A stretch of DNA of 64,000 bases from Verrucomicrobiales bacterium (lineage in GTDB: Bacteria > Verrucomicrobiota > Verrucomicrobiia > Verrucomicrobiales > DEV007). The notes under the pieces were generated by a model. The model saw only the letters and a list, made by a program, of their open reading frames with translations. It had not been told where the DNA came from and searched no databases. Of this stretch, positions 34,491 through 44,700 are shown piece after piece. Each line of letters opens with the position of its first letter. The stretch's first letter is position 1. The position numbers and the translations under genes are program-made. Location: assembly GCA_029213265.1 (NCBI GenBank), contig JARGNG010000018.1:33516-97515 (forward strand), in the 5' to 3' direction.

Positions 34491-35468
34491 ATGAGACTCT
34501 TTTCAGCCGCTTCCCTTTCCAAATTCGCCAGCCTTTCCCTGTTGGCGGGTCTGGGTTCTACGTTGCTCGCTGTATCCGGTTGCCAGTCGACGGAGACGCA
34601 GGCCTCTGCCGCAGCGCCCCAGCCGGCGGTCGCTCCGCAAGTGGCACCGGCCCCGAATTACCCGGGGCTGACCGACAACATCCAGGCGAGCAGTCCCAAT
34701 TTAACCTTCAATGGCCGCCCCGCTACCGAGGCGGAAAATGCCCCGTCCATCACGGCGAAAGCAGCCATTCTCGTGGATTCACGCGGTCGGGTTCTCTATG
34801 AAAAAAACGCCGATACCCGCCTCCCGACAGCGAGCACCCAGAAGCTTCTCCTTGGAATCATGATCGCCGAGCGCGGCGGCCTGAGTCAGCAAATGACAAT
34901 CGCGGAGCCGGACACCTGGGCTGAGCCCACCAAAATGGGAATCAAGCCGGGACAAGTCTACACCCGTGAGGAACTGCTTCGTGCGGTTCTCATCCGCAGT
35001 AGCAATGACATTGCCCGGGCGCTCGCGAGAGACCATTCCGGAAGCGTCTCCGCCTTTGCTGCCAACATGAACGTCCGGGCGCGCCAGTTGGGAATGCACA
35101 ACTCCTACTTCACCAACGCAAGCGGATTGCCAACTCCCTCCGGACAATACTCAACGGCACGGGACATGGCGGTCCTGGGTCAGGCGGCACTCCGAAACGG
35201 GTTTGTGCGTGACGCGGTCCGGACCAAAGGACTCTACTTCCGCTTCCCTGACGGAACTACCAAAGCGATTTCGAATACCAATCAGGTGCTGAAGCATTTC
35301 CCCTACTGCACCGGGGCAAAAACCGGATATACGAATGCGGCCGGTCGCTGCCTTGTTTCTTCGGCCAGCTACGGAGGAAAAAATGTCGTAGCCGTGATTC
35401 TCGGCAGCAAAACGCCTAACGTCTGGACCGAGTCCGAGGCACTCCTGAAATACGGTCTCGGAATGTAG
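34491..35468 (+). CDS. D-alanyl-D-alanine carboxypeptidase lipoprotein
   Basis: A 325-residue penicillin-binding peptidase of family S11. A lipoprotein signal ends at LAVSGC, giving lipidated Cys31. Catalytic motifs: SxxK at 115-118 (STQK), SxN at 170-172 (SSN) and KTG at 277-279 (AKTGYTNAAG). It trims peptidoglycan side chains in the periplasm, anchored by lipid. The C-terminal beta-domain and amphipathic anchor helix of PBP5/6 are absent, and the protein ends right after the catalytic domain. An upstream TTG at 34476 is possible; ATG 34491 gives the better signal peptide. It follows the TPR gene by 57 bp on the same strand. Confidence 0.9.
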   Translation: MRLFSAASLSKFASLSLLAGLGSTLLAVSGCQSTETQASAAAPQPAVAPQVAPAPNYPGLTDNIQASSPNLTFNGRPATEAENAPSITAKAAILVDSRGRVLYEKNADTRLPTASTQKLLLGIMIAERGGLSQQMTIAEPDTWAEPTKMGIKPGQVYTREELLRAVLIRSSNDIARALARDHSGSVSAFAANMNVRARQLGMHNSYFTNASGLPTPSGQYSTARDMAVLGQAALRNGFVRDAVRTKGLYFRFPDGTTKAISNTNQVLKHFPYCTGAKTGYTNAAGRCLVSSASYGGKNVVAVILGSKTPNVWTESEALLKYGLGM

Positions 35469-35747
35469 AGCAAAATCCTGCTCTTCATCTTACTCCCGCG
35501 ATTCAACAGGGCCAAGTCGAGGACCCGACCCTGTTCGTCCTCATTTCAAGCGTGCCCATTCCGAGTTTAGAGACCTCGGCTAGAGATGTGAGTCGAATTA
35601 TTCCGGTGAGGAGAACTGACCTGAATTTCACGGTTCGCGGGTTTCGTAGAATTTTCGTCCACGGCAGGATTGTTTCGGCCCCCGAATAGCCTTGTCACGC
35701 CCTTCCCTTATCTTGCACACAGGTATGCATTCTGTTGGGATAGCTGT

Positions 35748-38162
35748 ATGAACTCGCTTCGTGCATCCTTCGCCATGGTCTTTCTTCTCGCACCTGCAGT
35801 GTCTCAAGAAGAACCACCACCCTGGCCGCTTCTAAATCCAATCGAGCGAGGGAAGCCGCTCCCCGATACCGCCGCGCTCAATTGGGAGGGCGACCTCAGC
35901 CGCAAGCTCGTCGAGGCGAATGACCGGTTTCTGGATCGCCAGATCGAAGCGACGACCAAAGAAAGAAGCAAGTTCTGGAAGCGAGACTATTCTTCTCCGG
36001 AAGCCTACATCCGGTCGATCGAGGAAAACCGGAAACAGCTCGTGGAGATGCTCGGGCTGCCTCTTGATTCACGGGAGGAGAATCAGAATCTGGAATGGTC
36101 GGGAAAGGTCAACTCTATCCATACCCCGCTCTATCCCGGTGTTGGCGTTTCCCAGGTTCGCTGGAAGGCCTTTGACGGAGTCTATGGGCGCGGTCTTCTC
36201 CTTACCCCCATCCACCAACGATCGAGCTACCCTCCAGAACCTCCCCCGGCTGATGTGATTGTCATTCCGGATGCAGATCAATCCCCGGAGGAGTGGATTG
36301 CTCCCGGCGGGAATGACAACGGCGTCGCAATCGCTCTTGAGCTGGCCCGGGCCGGTTGCCAGGTCCTCGTTCCCTCTTTGATCTCCCGCGAAGAAAACAA
36401 ATGGACGCTCCCGAATCGGGAATGGCTTCATCGTCCGGCTTTCATGCACGGACGGACTTTGACCACCTACGAGCTGCAGAAGGTCCTCTCAGCAGTGGAC
36501 TGCCTGGGAAATCTCCGGGCGAAGGATGAGCGGGAAAACGATCATGCCATCGGAATCGTCGGTCACGGCGAAGGAGGCTGGCTTGCGATGCTCGCGGCTG
36601 CGGTGGATCCACGCATCAAAGCATGCGGCACATCAGGGAGCTTTGGACCGCGTGAAGGGCTGTGGCGGGGACCGGTCGAACGAAATGTCTTCGGTCTGTT
36701 GAAACAGTTCGGCGATGCGGAAATCGCCAGCTTGATCTATCCACGAGCCTTCCTTGCCGTAGCGGGAAATGAGCCCGACTGGAGCTATCGCGCGGATGAG
36801 CAGGGACAACTTGCCCTGGAGGAAAAATACACTTCAAAAAAGGGAAAGCCGGCGGTCTATCCCCAACCCGGAGAAAAGGCATTCACAGACGAGTTCGATC
36901 GGTTTCAAAAGCTCATCGGCTCTCCCGAAGGCGCGAAGATCTCTTCCTCCTGGTCGGAGAGCGGAAACGGAATCAGCAGCCCGGAACTGGGACAATTCCT
37001 CTCCTGGCTCGGCATCGGGAAAGGCGAACCGCTTGAGCTTTTTCCGGCGCACACCAAAGAAACGGCTGAAGTTCTCGCTTCCCAGGTCAACTTTGATTTC
37101 GATGAACAAATCGCGGAAATCGACCGCCACAACCAGCTTCTCCTTGTCGATGCGGCGCGCGTTCGTAAAGAATACTTCAAGGATTTGAAGACCGACAGTC
37201 TCGCGTCCTTTGAGGAAACAATCGAGCCCTACCGCGAGAAATTCCGCACCGAGGTGATTGGTGATTTCGAGATCCCACTCGCTCCCGCAAACCCACGAAC
37301 CCGTCTCTACGAGGAAGGCCCCAAAACGGTCAGCTATGAAGTGGTGCTGGATGTCTTTGATGAAAGCGCGGGCGAAGAACGGGGCATCGCCTACGGAATC
37401 CTTACACTTCCCAAAGATCTCGATTTGGCATCCGGAGAAAAGCGCCCCGTCGTCGTCTGTCAGCACGGCCTCGAAGGAAGCCCTCAGGACGTCATCGGGG
37501 AACCCAAATACAAGGCCTACAAAGCCTTTGCGACGAGGCTGGCCGAGCGGGGCTTTATCACTTTTTCTCCGCAGAACGGCTACAAGTATTTCGATCGGTT
37601 CCGCATGCAGCAATTCAAGGCGCAATCGATCGGGAAAACGCTGTTTTCGATCATTGTACCGCAACACCGGCAGATCACGAAGTGGCTCGCGGAACAACCC
37701 TTTGTCGACGGGGAGAAGATCGCATTTTACGGGCTGAGCTATGGAGGCAAATCAGCGATGCGGATCCCTCCCCTCGTCGATCACTATTGCCTTTCGATCT
37801 GCTCGGCGGATTTCAACGAGTGGGTCTGGAAAAACGCCGCTACCGACGAGGCATCGCTCCGCTACAGCTATGCGAACAAGGGCGAGTATGAAATCTTTGA
37901 ATGGAATCTCGGCGGAACCTTCAACTACGCCGAAATGGCCGCTCTGATCTGCCCGCGTCCTTTCATGGTCGAACGGGGGCACTTTGACGGAGTCGGTTCC
38001 GACGAGTCAGTCGCGTACGAGTATGCGAAGGTAAAAAACCTGTACCAAGCCAGGCTGGGCATCGGTGAGCGCTGCGAAATCGAGTGGTTCGTCGGCCCTC
38101 ACTCGATCAACGGGGAAGGCACCTATCGCTTCCTTCACCAGCATCTCGACTGGCCCGAGTAG
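35748..38162 (+). CDS. Exported tandem alpha/beta-hydrolase, first domain degenerate
   Basis: An 804-residue protein with a signal peptide (residues 1-20, AMVFLLAPAVSQ). Two alpha/beta-hydrolase modules of the dienelactone-hydrolase/acetyl-xylan-esterase type follow. The first (about 125-425) has VGHGEGGW at 271-278, so the nucleophile position of G-x-S-x-G holds Gly274 instead of Ser and it should be inactive. The second (about 500-800) has intact GLSYGG with Ser664 and a likely catalytic His in WFVGPHSINGEG near the end. Similar double-domain esterases are frequent in planctomycetes and Verrucomicrobia that live on sulfated or acetylated polysaccharides; substrate unknown. ATG 35748 fits the signal peptide. 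Confidence 0.8.
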   Translation: MNSLRASFAMVFLLAPAVSQEEPPPWPLLNPIERGKPLPDTAALNWEGDLSRKLVEANDRFLDRQIEATTKERSKFWKRDYSSPEAYIRSIEENRKQLVEMLGLPLDSREENQNLEWSGKVNSIHTPLYPGVGVSQVRWKAFDGVYGRGLLLTPIHQRSSYPPEPPPADVIVIPDADQSPEEWIAPGGNDNGVAIALELARAGCQVLVPSLISREENKWTLPNREWLHRPAFMHGRTLTTYELQKVLSAVDCLGNLRAKDERENDHAIGIVGHGEGGWLAMLAAAVDPRIKACGTSGSFGPREGLWRGPVERNVFGLLKQFGDAEIASLIYPRAFLAVAGNEPDWSYRADEQGQLALEEKYTSKKGKPAVYPQPGEKAFTDEFDRFQKLIGSPEGAKISSSWSESGNGISSPELGQFLSWLGIGKGEPLELFPAHTKETAEVLASQVNFDFDEQIAEIDRHNQLLLVDAARVRKEYFKDLKTDSLASFEETIEPYREKFRTEVIGDFEIPLAPANPRTRLYEEGPKTVSYEVVLDVFDESAGEERGIAYGILTLPKDLDLASGEKRPVVVCQHGLEGSPQDVIGEPKYKAYKAFATRLAERGFITFSPQNGYKYFDRFRMQQFKAQSIGKTLFSIIVPQHRQITKWLAEQPFVDGEKIAFYGLSYGGKSAMRIPPLVDHYCLSICSADFNEWVWKNAATDEASLRYSYANKGEYEIFEWNLGGTFNYAEMAALICPRPFMVERGHFDGVGSDESVAYEYAKVKNLYQARLGIGERCEIEWFVGPHSINGEGTYRFLHQHLDWPE

Positions 38163-38229
38163 AGGAAAACGTGAGTTTTTCTCCGCGACGGACGCGCTGT
38201 TCGAAAGTCTCACGACTTCCGCTACGCCT

Positions 38230-39006
38230 CTAAATCGACATCGCGGAGAATCCGCCGTCGACAATCAATTCGATGCCGGTGACAAAAGATCCGGCGCGCT
38301 CCGAGGCGAGCAGCAGGGTGGCTCCAATCAACTCTTCCGCCTCTCCGAATCGATTCGCAGGCGTGTGCCCCAGGATCGCGGCAACGCGGTCTTCGGTGAG
38401 TACCTTGCGATTCTGTTCAGCCGGGAAAAATCCGGGAACGATCGTATTCACCCGGACCTTCTCCTCGGCCCATTCCCGGGCGAGATTCTTCGACAGATTG
38501 TGCACTGCTGCTTTGCTCGCAGAGTAGGTGAAAACACGACTGAGCGGCCCGAGCCCGGAGATGGAACCGACATTGATGATCGATCCCCCGCCCTGCTCCA
38601 GCATGTGCTTTCCAAAAATCTGGCAGCTACGTAGAATCGCCCCGAGATTGATATCGAGGATGCGCGCAAACTCGTCGTCTTCGATTTCGAGCAGAGGAGT
38701 CGGCGAATTCACACCGGCCCCGTTTACGAGAATATCGACTCTTCCGGTGCGTTCCGTGACCGTTTCGAGGAGGGATTGAAGGGACTCCCGCGAAGCAACA
38801 TCGGCGGGAACAAAAAAGGCGCGCCCTCCTGCTTCATCAATTTCCCGAAGGCGCTCGGCTCCCTTTTCTTCACTTCGCCCCACGACGACCACTTCGGCAC
38901 CGGCGCGGGCGAGACCTCTCGCCATTTCCCCGCAAAGCACTCCTGTGCCTCCGATAACAACGGCCGTTTTTCCTTCCAGCGAAAACAGTTCTTCGATGTA
39001 ACTCAT
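38230..39006 (-). CDS. SDR-family oxidoreductase
   Basis: A 258-residue classical short-chain dehydrogenase. Cofactor motif [19 protein letters not shown], then NNAG-equivalent VNGAGVN, active Ser in NVGSISGLG and [16 protein letters not shown] with the Y-x3-K pair. The motif reads GGTGVLCG instead of TGGxxGIG, a change typical of the KduD/mannonate-type and gluconate-5-dehydrogenase-like subgroup. An NADP- or NAD-linked sugar-acid oxidoreduction is the likely task (inference). A second, different SDR is at 60871. It converges with the hydrolase gene and lies 45 bases after the pssA start. Confidence 0.87.
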   Translation of the reverse strand: MSYIEELFSLEGKTAVVIGGTGVLCGEMARGLARAGAEVVVVGRSEEKGAERLREIDEAGGRAFFVPADVASRESLQSLLETVTERTGRVDILVNGAGVNSPTPLLEIEDDEFARILDINLGAILRSCQIFGKHMLEQGGGSIINVGSISGLGPLSRVFTYSASKAAVHNLSKNLAREWAEEKVRVNTIVPGFFPAEQNRKVLTEDRVAAILGHTPANRFGEAEELIGATLLLASERAGSFVTGIELIVDGGFSAMSI

Positions 39007-39051
39007 GGCAACGAATACGTCAGCCTACGCTCAGGTCAAACGGCGAGACGG

Positions 39052-39915
39052 TCAGTCTGCACTTTCCAAATCGTCGTCTTCAACGAGCTCCGGATCAAAA
39101 TCTTCGCCGGCCAGTCCGTCCTCGATCTCGATTCTCCATTTTCGGGACACCCAGGGCCGAACCAAGCCATAGATAAAATAGGTCAGGAAGATACCGAGCG
39201 GAACAAATTCCACAAAATTGACCGCGCAGACGAGCAGGAGAACGGCCGCGAAGAGCCAGACCAGGGAACGGCGCGCCTTCCAGTTCATCGCCTTGAAGCT
39301 GGGGTAGTTGAACTCGCTCAGCATCATAAAAGAAAGCAGCAGCATCAAAACAAGGAGCACATATTTCCACGCTCCAATCTCCAGCTTTCCTTCGTTCAAC
39401 CAGAGAATGAACATGGTGAGAGAGGCGATCAGTCCCGCCGCGGCAGGAATTGGAAAGCCTACGAAATCCCTGCTCTTGGGGGCATCCGGATTCTCTTCCG
39501 CGGCCTGAGAGAGACAGTTGAACCGGGCCAGTCGCATCGCTCCGCAGAGCAGGTAGATGAAGGCAATCGTCCAGCCGAGGCGGTTGTCGAAAGAGCTCAG
39601 GACGATGTCCATGACCAGCAAAGCCGGGGCAATGCCGAAAGAAACGATGTCGGCAAGAGAATCAAATTCACGACCGAACATGGACTCCTGGCCTTTGATT
39701 CGGGCGAGGCGACCGTCGAGCGCGTCAAAGAAGCAGGCTCCCAGAATGAGGAAAATTGCGAGATGAAAGTCTTTTGCCCCTCCGGCGGCATCCCCCATCC
39801 CCTGGAAAATCGTAAGTACAGCACTGAATCCGCACGCCAGATTGCCGGCGGTCATCAAATTGGGAAGTAGATAGACCTGAGGATTGCTCCACGGTCCCGG
39901 GACATGACGCTTCAT
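39052..39915 (-). CDS. pssA: CDP-diacylglycerol-serine O-phosphatidyltransferase
   Basis: A 287-residue membrane enzyme of the CDP-alcohol phosphatidyltransferase family. The catalytic D-x2-DG-x2-AR-x8-G-x3-D-x3-D signature is complete in DALDGRLARIKGQESMFG followed by REFDSLAD. Eight or so membrane helices follow. The N-terminal PNLMTAGNLACGFSAVL and the middle CGAMRLARFN are specific to the PssA branch rather than PgsA. It makes phosphatidylserine, precursor of phosphatidylethanolamine. No decarboxylase (psd) is adjacent. The acidic C-terminal tail ends DDDLESAD. Divergent from the Fe-S gene set at 39999 over 83 bp. Confidence 0.9.
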   Translation of the reverse strand: MKRHVPGPWSNPQVYLLPNLMTAGNLACGFSAVLTIFQGMGDAAGGAKDFHLAIFLILGACFFDALDGRLARIKGQESMFGREFDSLADIVSFGIAPALLVMDIVLSSFDNRLGWTIAFIYLLCGAMRLARFNCLSQAAEENPDAPKSRDFVGFPIPAAAGLIASLTMFILWLNEGKLEIGAWKYVLLVLMLLLSFMMLSEFNYPSFKAMNWKARRSLVWLFAAVLLLVCAVNFVEFVPLGIFLTYFIYGLVRPWVSRKWRIEIEDGLAGEDFDPELVEDDDLESAD

Positions 39916-39998
39916 AGCCGTGAAGATCGTTCCGGAATCAGATTTTCAAAACGCAAAATTCGAATGAAAACCGCCCCGGGTAGTCTAAGTTCAGCAAC

Positions 39999-40562
39999 AT
40001 GGCAGTAGCGCAGGAAGCAGAAATCGACGGCAGTATCACAATGAGCGAGGTTCTCGCCCGTTTTCCGGGGGCAAAACGTGCCCTTTTTGCCCAATACCAC
40101 ATCGGCGGCTGCCAGAGTTGCAGCTACGGAGACGACGAGACTCTCGCCGAAGTCTGCGAGCGCAACGAAAACATTCCCGTCGATGAAGTGATCGAGCACA
40201 TTCTCTTCGCGCACGAAAACGACCGGAAAATTTTGATTGAACCGGCCGACTTGGTAACCGCCCTTCAGGCAGATCCCGCTCCCCGCATGCTCGACCTGCG
40301 CACCCGCGAGGAGCATGAAGCAGTCGCACTTCCCGGTTCCGAGTTGTTCAGCAACGACCTGCTCCAGGAGATTTTCGGAAACGAAGACAAGGAACGAATG
40401 ATTGTTCTCTACGATCACACAGGGGACAAAGTCCTCGACCCGGCCGCCTACCTCATCGGACACGGATTTACGAACACCAGAGCCCTCCGCGGTGGCATCG
40501 ACGCCTATGCGCAGGAAGCGGATGAAAGCATTCCCCGATACAAGTTGGAATTCGAGGACTGA
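39999..40562 (+). CDS. Rhodanese-like protein lacking the active-site Cys, with DUF1858-like N-terminus
   Basis: A 187-residue cytosolic protein. Residues 10-70 resemble the DUF1858/ScdA-type helical module, with a CxxC (GGCQSCSYG) and DETLAEVCERN. Residues 85-185 have a rhodanese fold: MLDLRTREEHEAVALPGSE, followed by the active-site strand MIVLYDHTGDKVLD. The usual catalytic Cys after the strand is replaced by an Asp/His pair, so sulfur transfer by persulfide is unlikely. The next two genes encode an IscU-like scaffold (40603) and SufT (41140), so it probably serves Fe-S cluster assembly as a binding or regulatory protein (inference). Confidence 0.78.
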   Translation: MAVAQEAEIDGSITMSEVLARFPGAKRALFAQYHIGGCQSCSYGDDETLAEVCERNENIPVDEVIEHILFAHENDRKILIEPADLVTALQADPAPRMLDLRTREEHEAVALPGSELFSNDLLQEIFGNEDKERMIVLYDHTGDKVLDPAAYLIGHGFTNTRALRGGIDAYAQEADESIPRYKLEFED

Positions 40563-40602
40563 ACCTTTTGATTTTACCCGTTTCCCTTTTTCACCAAGAA
40601 AT

Positions 40603-41094
40603 ATGAGCTCATCCGACACCGAAGATAAAATTCAGGAAGCCATCGCCAATCCTCAAAATATGGGGGAAATGGCCGATGCGGATTCCGTCGGCACTGTGGG
40701 CAACCCCGAGTGTGGCGACATGGTTCGCATGTGGCTGAAGTTTGACGAGAAAGACGGTAAGAAGGTCATCGACAAAGCTTCCTTCCAGAGCTTCGGGTGT
40801 CAGACGGCGATCGCCGTTGCCTCGATGGCTACCGAAATGCTCAAGGGAAAGACGGTCGAAGAAGCGCAGGAACTCGATTCGAAAGATCTTTCCGCGCCCC
40901 TGGGCCCCCTTCCTCCCATGAAGATTCATTGTGGAGAAATGGTCGAAGGTGCTCTTCGAGATGCCCTGAAAGGCGACGACGACTGCGAGCAACCAACCGA
41001 ACCCTCTTCGATGGCGGGTAATACTCTGTTAGGGGACATGAATCACCCCGCACCCAAATCCGGCAAACTCAAGGTTGTGAAGCTGGATTCCTGA
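40603..41094 (+). CDS. IscU/SufU-like Fe-S scaffold protein
   Basis: A 163-residue protein of the NifU N-terminal/IscU family. The three cluster-binding cysteines are Cys37 (GNPECGD), Cys66 (FGCQTAIA) and Cys110 (IHCGEM), with the conserved Asp39 two residues after the first. There is a 30-residue N-terminal extension and a C-terminal tail of about 45 residues not found in standard IscU. It should assemble Fe-S clusters from sulfur given by a cysteine desulfurase, which is not in the window. ATG 40603 follows the rhodanese-like stop by 40 bases, and sufT follows after 45 bases. Confidence 0.85.
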   Translation: MSSSDTEDKIQEAIANPQNMGEMADADSVGTVGNPECGDMVRMWLKFDEKDGKKVIDKASFQSFGCQTAIAVASMATEMLKGKTVEEAQELDSKDLSAPLGPLPPMKIHCGEMVEGALRDALKGDDDCEQPTEPSSMAGNTLLGDMNHPAPKSGKLKVVKLDS

Positions 41095-41139
41095 TCTTTT
41101 ACTTTCCAAAATTTTACCGCGGCACAGCCGCCCCTACCC

Positions 41140-41688
41140 ATGCACGAAGAAATCGAACTCTCCCGCGAAGTTGAAGCCATCCAGATCCCGAGTGGAGACC
41201 TTGTCCGTCTCCCTGCCGGCACCAAGGTAATGATCACCCAGGCTCTCGGCGGCACCTACACGGTCGCTACGCAATCCGGCCTTGCCCGCATCAAATCGGA
41301 CAATGCTGACGCCCTCGGAATCGATCTGGAGGCGGAAAAAGAAAAGCTTACCGCAGCGCAGGAAGCGCTAGAAAGCGGCGACGTTCAGGGCGCCGTCTGG
41401 GAACAACTCAAGCTCGTCTTTGATCCGGAAATCCCGGTGAATATCGTCGACCTCGGTCTGGTCTACGATTGTGCGGTCAAAGAGGAAGAAGGCGAAACCA
41501 ACATCGAGATCAAGATGACATTGACCGCTCCCGGTTGCGGAATGGGCCCGACCATCGCCGCCGACGCCCAGTCCAAAATTCTCATGCTCGACGGCGTTGA
41601 CAACGCGCAGGTCGATCTCGTCTGGGACCCGGTCTGGAATCAGGAAATGATTTCCGAAGAGGGCAAGATGAAGCTCGGCATGATTTAG
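41140..41688 (+). CDS. sufT: SufT-type Fe-S maturation protein (DUF59)
   Basis: A 182-residue protein. The C-terminal MIP18/DUF59 domain (about 85-180) has the conserved [15 protein letters not shown] and the Cys-containing [16 protein letters not shown] loop. The N-terminal extension with [19 protein letters not shown] matches the SufT subgroup, which helps mature Fe-S proteins. It is the third gene of the set that starts at 39999. The sufBCDS genes are elsewhere in the genome, so this may be the accessory part of the pathway. Confidence 0.88.
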   Translation: MHEEIELSREVEAIQIPSGDLVRLPAGTKVMITQALGGTYTVATQSGLARIKSDNADALGIDLEAEKEKLTAAQEALESGDVQGAVWEQLKLVFDPEIPVNIVDLGLVYDCAVKEEEGETNIEIKMTLTAPGCGMGPTIAADAQSKILMLDGVDNAQVDLVWDPVWNQEMISEEGKMKLGMI

Positions 41689-41793
41689 TCCACTCCCTTT
41701 ACCTCCCCCAGGTAGGTGCGTGCGTGGGCGAGTCACTCCACATCCCCAGACCGCCTCACGAAAACACGCAAACCGACATTTCCCTTTCCGGCC

Positions 41794-44700
41794 TCAATGA
41801 AAATCATGAGAAGCTCCGGCCGGAAGTGCGTCTCCGGTTCGTAAGGCTCCAACCGACTCCACCATAAGGTGCGTGACATCCCCTCCTCGCTGGATTTTCC
41901 CCGTAATCACCAGGAACGATTCCGTCGTGATCGTGAGGCGAAATTTCTCAAACTGATCCGGATACACGATGCTGTTCGAAAGCCCCGTCTCATCTTCCAG
42001 CGTGATGAAAACCACGCCTTTCGCCGTTCCGGGGCGTTGCCGGCAAATTACGGCACCGGCGGTCGAGGCGATAGATCCGTTCGGCAGGGTCGACAAAGCC
42101 GTCGCCGGAACGACTTCCGGAGGCAGTTGGGGGCGCACCAGGGCCATGGGATGCCTCCCCGCCGTCATCCCCATCCCCGAAAAATCCGCCTGGATCCGCT
42201 CGGGATAGGACATCTCGGGCAGCGGACAATCCTGCACGATCCCCGCCAGGGATTCCGTCTCCGCAACCGACGCGGAAAAGAGGTCGCCCTGTTCCAGTTC
42301 CGGCTCTTCGACGGCCCAGAGAGCCTGCCGCCGCGTCAGCGAGTAATCATTCAACGCTCCCACTGCCGCAAGCTGACGCAACTGCCGGCGATCAAATCGC
42401 GTTCGCTGCCGAAAGTCCTCCAGCGATCGAAAGGGTTCCCGCTCCCGTTCCTCGATCATCTGCTCGACAAACGCTTCTTTCACTCCCTTTACGGTCAGCA
42501 GCCCGAGCCGAACCGTATCATCGTCGAGCACTTCGCACCTCCATCCTGACAAAACGACACAAGGCGCGATAAACTTCAAACCCCGACGCTTGGCCTCCTG
42601 GATCAGCGTCGCCGGGGAATAAAATCCCATCGGCTGGTTGTTGAGCAGGCCGGCATAGAATTCGGCGGCACGATGCACTTTCAGGTAACTGCTCGCATAG
42701 GCGAGGATTCCGAAGCTGATCGCATGCGACTCGGGGAAACCGTAGAGCGCAAAGGAACCAATCACCTGGACAATACGATTCGTCGTTTCTTCATCGATCC
42801 CGCGCTCCTGCAAAGCCGCCCGCAGTTTCGCCTCGACCCGGCGCATTTTTTCATGCGAACGGTGAAAGCCCATCGCCCGCCGCAACTCCTCTGCCTCGCT
42901 CCCCGAAAAGTCGGCCATTACCATCGCCATTTTTAAAACCTGTTCCTGGAACATCGGCACGCCGAGGGTTCGCTCAAGGGTTGGCTGCAATTTCGGATGG
43001 ATGTAGTCGACCGGTTGTTTTCCATCCCGCCGATCCAGATACGGATGAGCCAGCCCTCCTGCAATTGGCCCCGGACGCACAATCGCAACTTCGACTACGA
43101 CATCGTAAAAGCAGCGCGGCTTCATGCGCCGGAGTGTGTTCATCTGCGCTCGGCTTTCAATCTGAAAAACCCCGATCGTATCGGCTGAACACATCAAATC
43201 GTAGGTCGATTCATCGTCTTTCGGGATGTGGGCCAGATCGACTGGTCGACCGCGCTGCTCCGAAATCTGCAGGGTCTCCTGAAGGACCGCTATCATTCCC
43301 AGCCCTAACAAATCCACTTTGATAATCCCCATCTCCTCGCAGTCGTTTTTGTCCCACTGCGCAACGGTCCGGTCGATCATGCTCGCATTCTCCAGCGGCA
43401 TGACCGCGTCGAGTTCCCCCTGGCAAATGATCATTCCTCCCGAGTGCTGCCCAAGGTGGCGGGGAAGACCGTAGATCTGTTCATACAAAGTCGCGAGCGC
43501 CCTCGCCCGGGGGTGCCCCTTCGTGATGCCCGACTGCTCGACCTGATCTTCAAACGCAAGCGTGTGCCGATAATCCCCGCTCGCGTAGAGATCGGAAAAA
43601 CGGCTCAGTATTTCCTCGGGAAACTCCAGCACTTTCCCGATTTCTCTCACCGCACTGCGACCGCGATAGGTGATCACATTGGCCGTCATGGCCGCGCCGT
43701 GCCTTCCGTAGCGACGATAGACCTCCTGGATCACCTGCTCGCGCTGATCGCCGCTCGGAAGGTCGAGGTCGATATCCGGCCATGACTTGCGCCCCTCACT
43801 CAGAAAGCGCTCGAAGAGCAATTTACTCCCAACCGGATCGACCGGCGTGATCCCGAGGCTGTAACACACCGCGCTGTTCGCAGCGCTTCCCCTTCCCTGC
43901 ACCATGATGTTGTTCTCACGGCAATACTGAACGAGGCTCCAGACAATCAGAAAATACCCACTGAACCCGAGATGGGTGATCAAATCCAGTTCGCGCTGGA
44001 TCTGGCACTTCACCGCCCGCGATAATTCCCCGTATCGTTTTCTCGCCCCGAACCAGGTCCGGTCGGCCAGCCAGGTATCCATCGAATGCCCTTCCGGAAC
44101 CGGGTATTTCGGAAACTCGTAGCCAAGATTTCCCAGGGTGAAATCCAACTGCTCAGCAAGTCGCTCGGTGTTGGCAATCGCCTCGGGAAGGTCGGAAAAA
44201 AGGGATGCCATTTCCGCGCCCGACTTGAGATGACATTCACTGTTCACCGAGAGATCCCGTCCGGCCGCATCGAGCGTGGTGTGCAATCGGAGGCAGGTAA
44301 ATACATCCTGGACCTGCCGGTTTTCGGGACGGGCGTAGCTGATGCCGTTGGTGGCGAGAAGCGGAATCCCATGCGCTTCGGCGAGATCCCGCTTCGCCTG
44401 AAGGAGCCCATTTTCCCCGCGGATTGAATGGCGCTGCACCTCCAGTCGTAGATTCCGCTCCGGCAGGTGGCGCTTCATTTTTTCCAGAGCCTTCTCCATG
44501 CCGCGATAGCCATCGCGGCGCCATCCACACTCCAGTGGTCCTTCTGCATCGCCGGTCAGAACCGCGACTTCGTCGGCGATTTCCTCCAACTCGGACCAGG
44601 CAACCGGGCATTCCCCTTTAGGCGAACGAAGCTGGGCCCGGGTGATCAATCGGGAAACATGGCGATAGCCGTTCCGATTACGGATCAGAACCGGTAGGAC

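Noticed and set aside
35469..35747. Possible hairpin or terminator: AACAGGG (35505-35511) and CCCTGTT (35529-35535)
   Set aside because: Seven-base arms with a 17-base loop and no T-run; a weak structure. Nothing else was seen in this 279-bp gap.
41869..42549. 226-residue plus-strand frame
   Set aside because: Antisense to dnaE2; no family signal.
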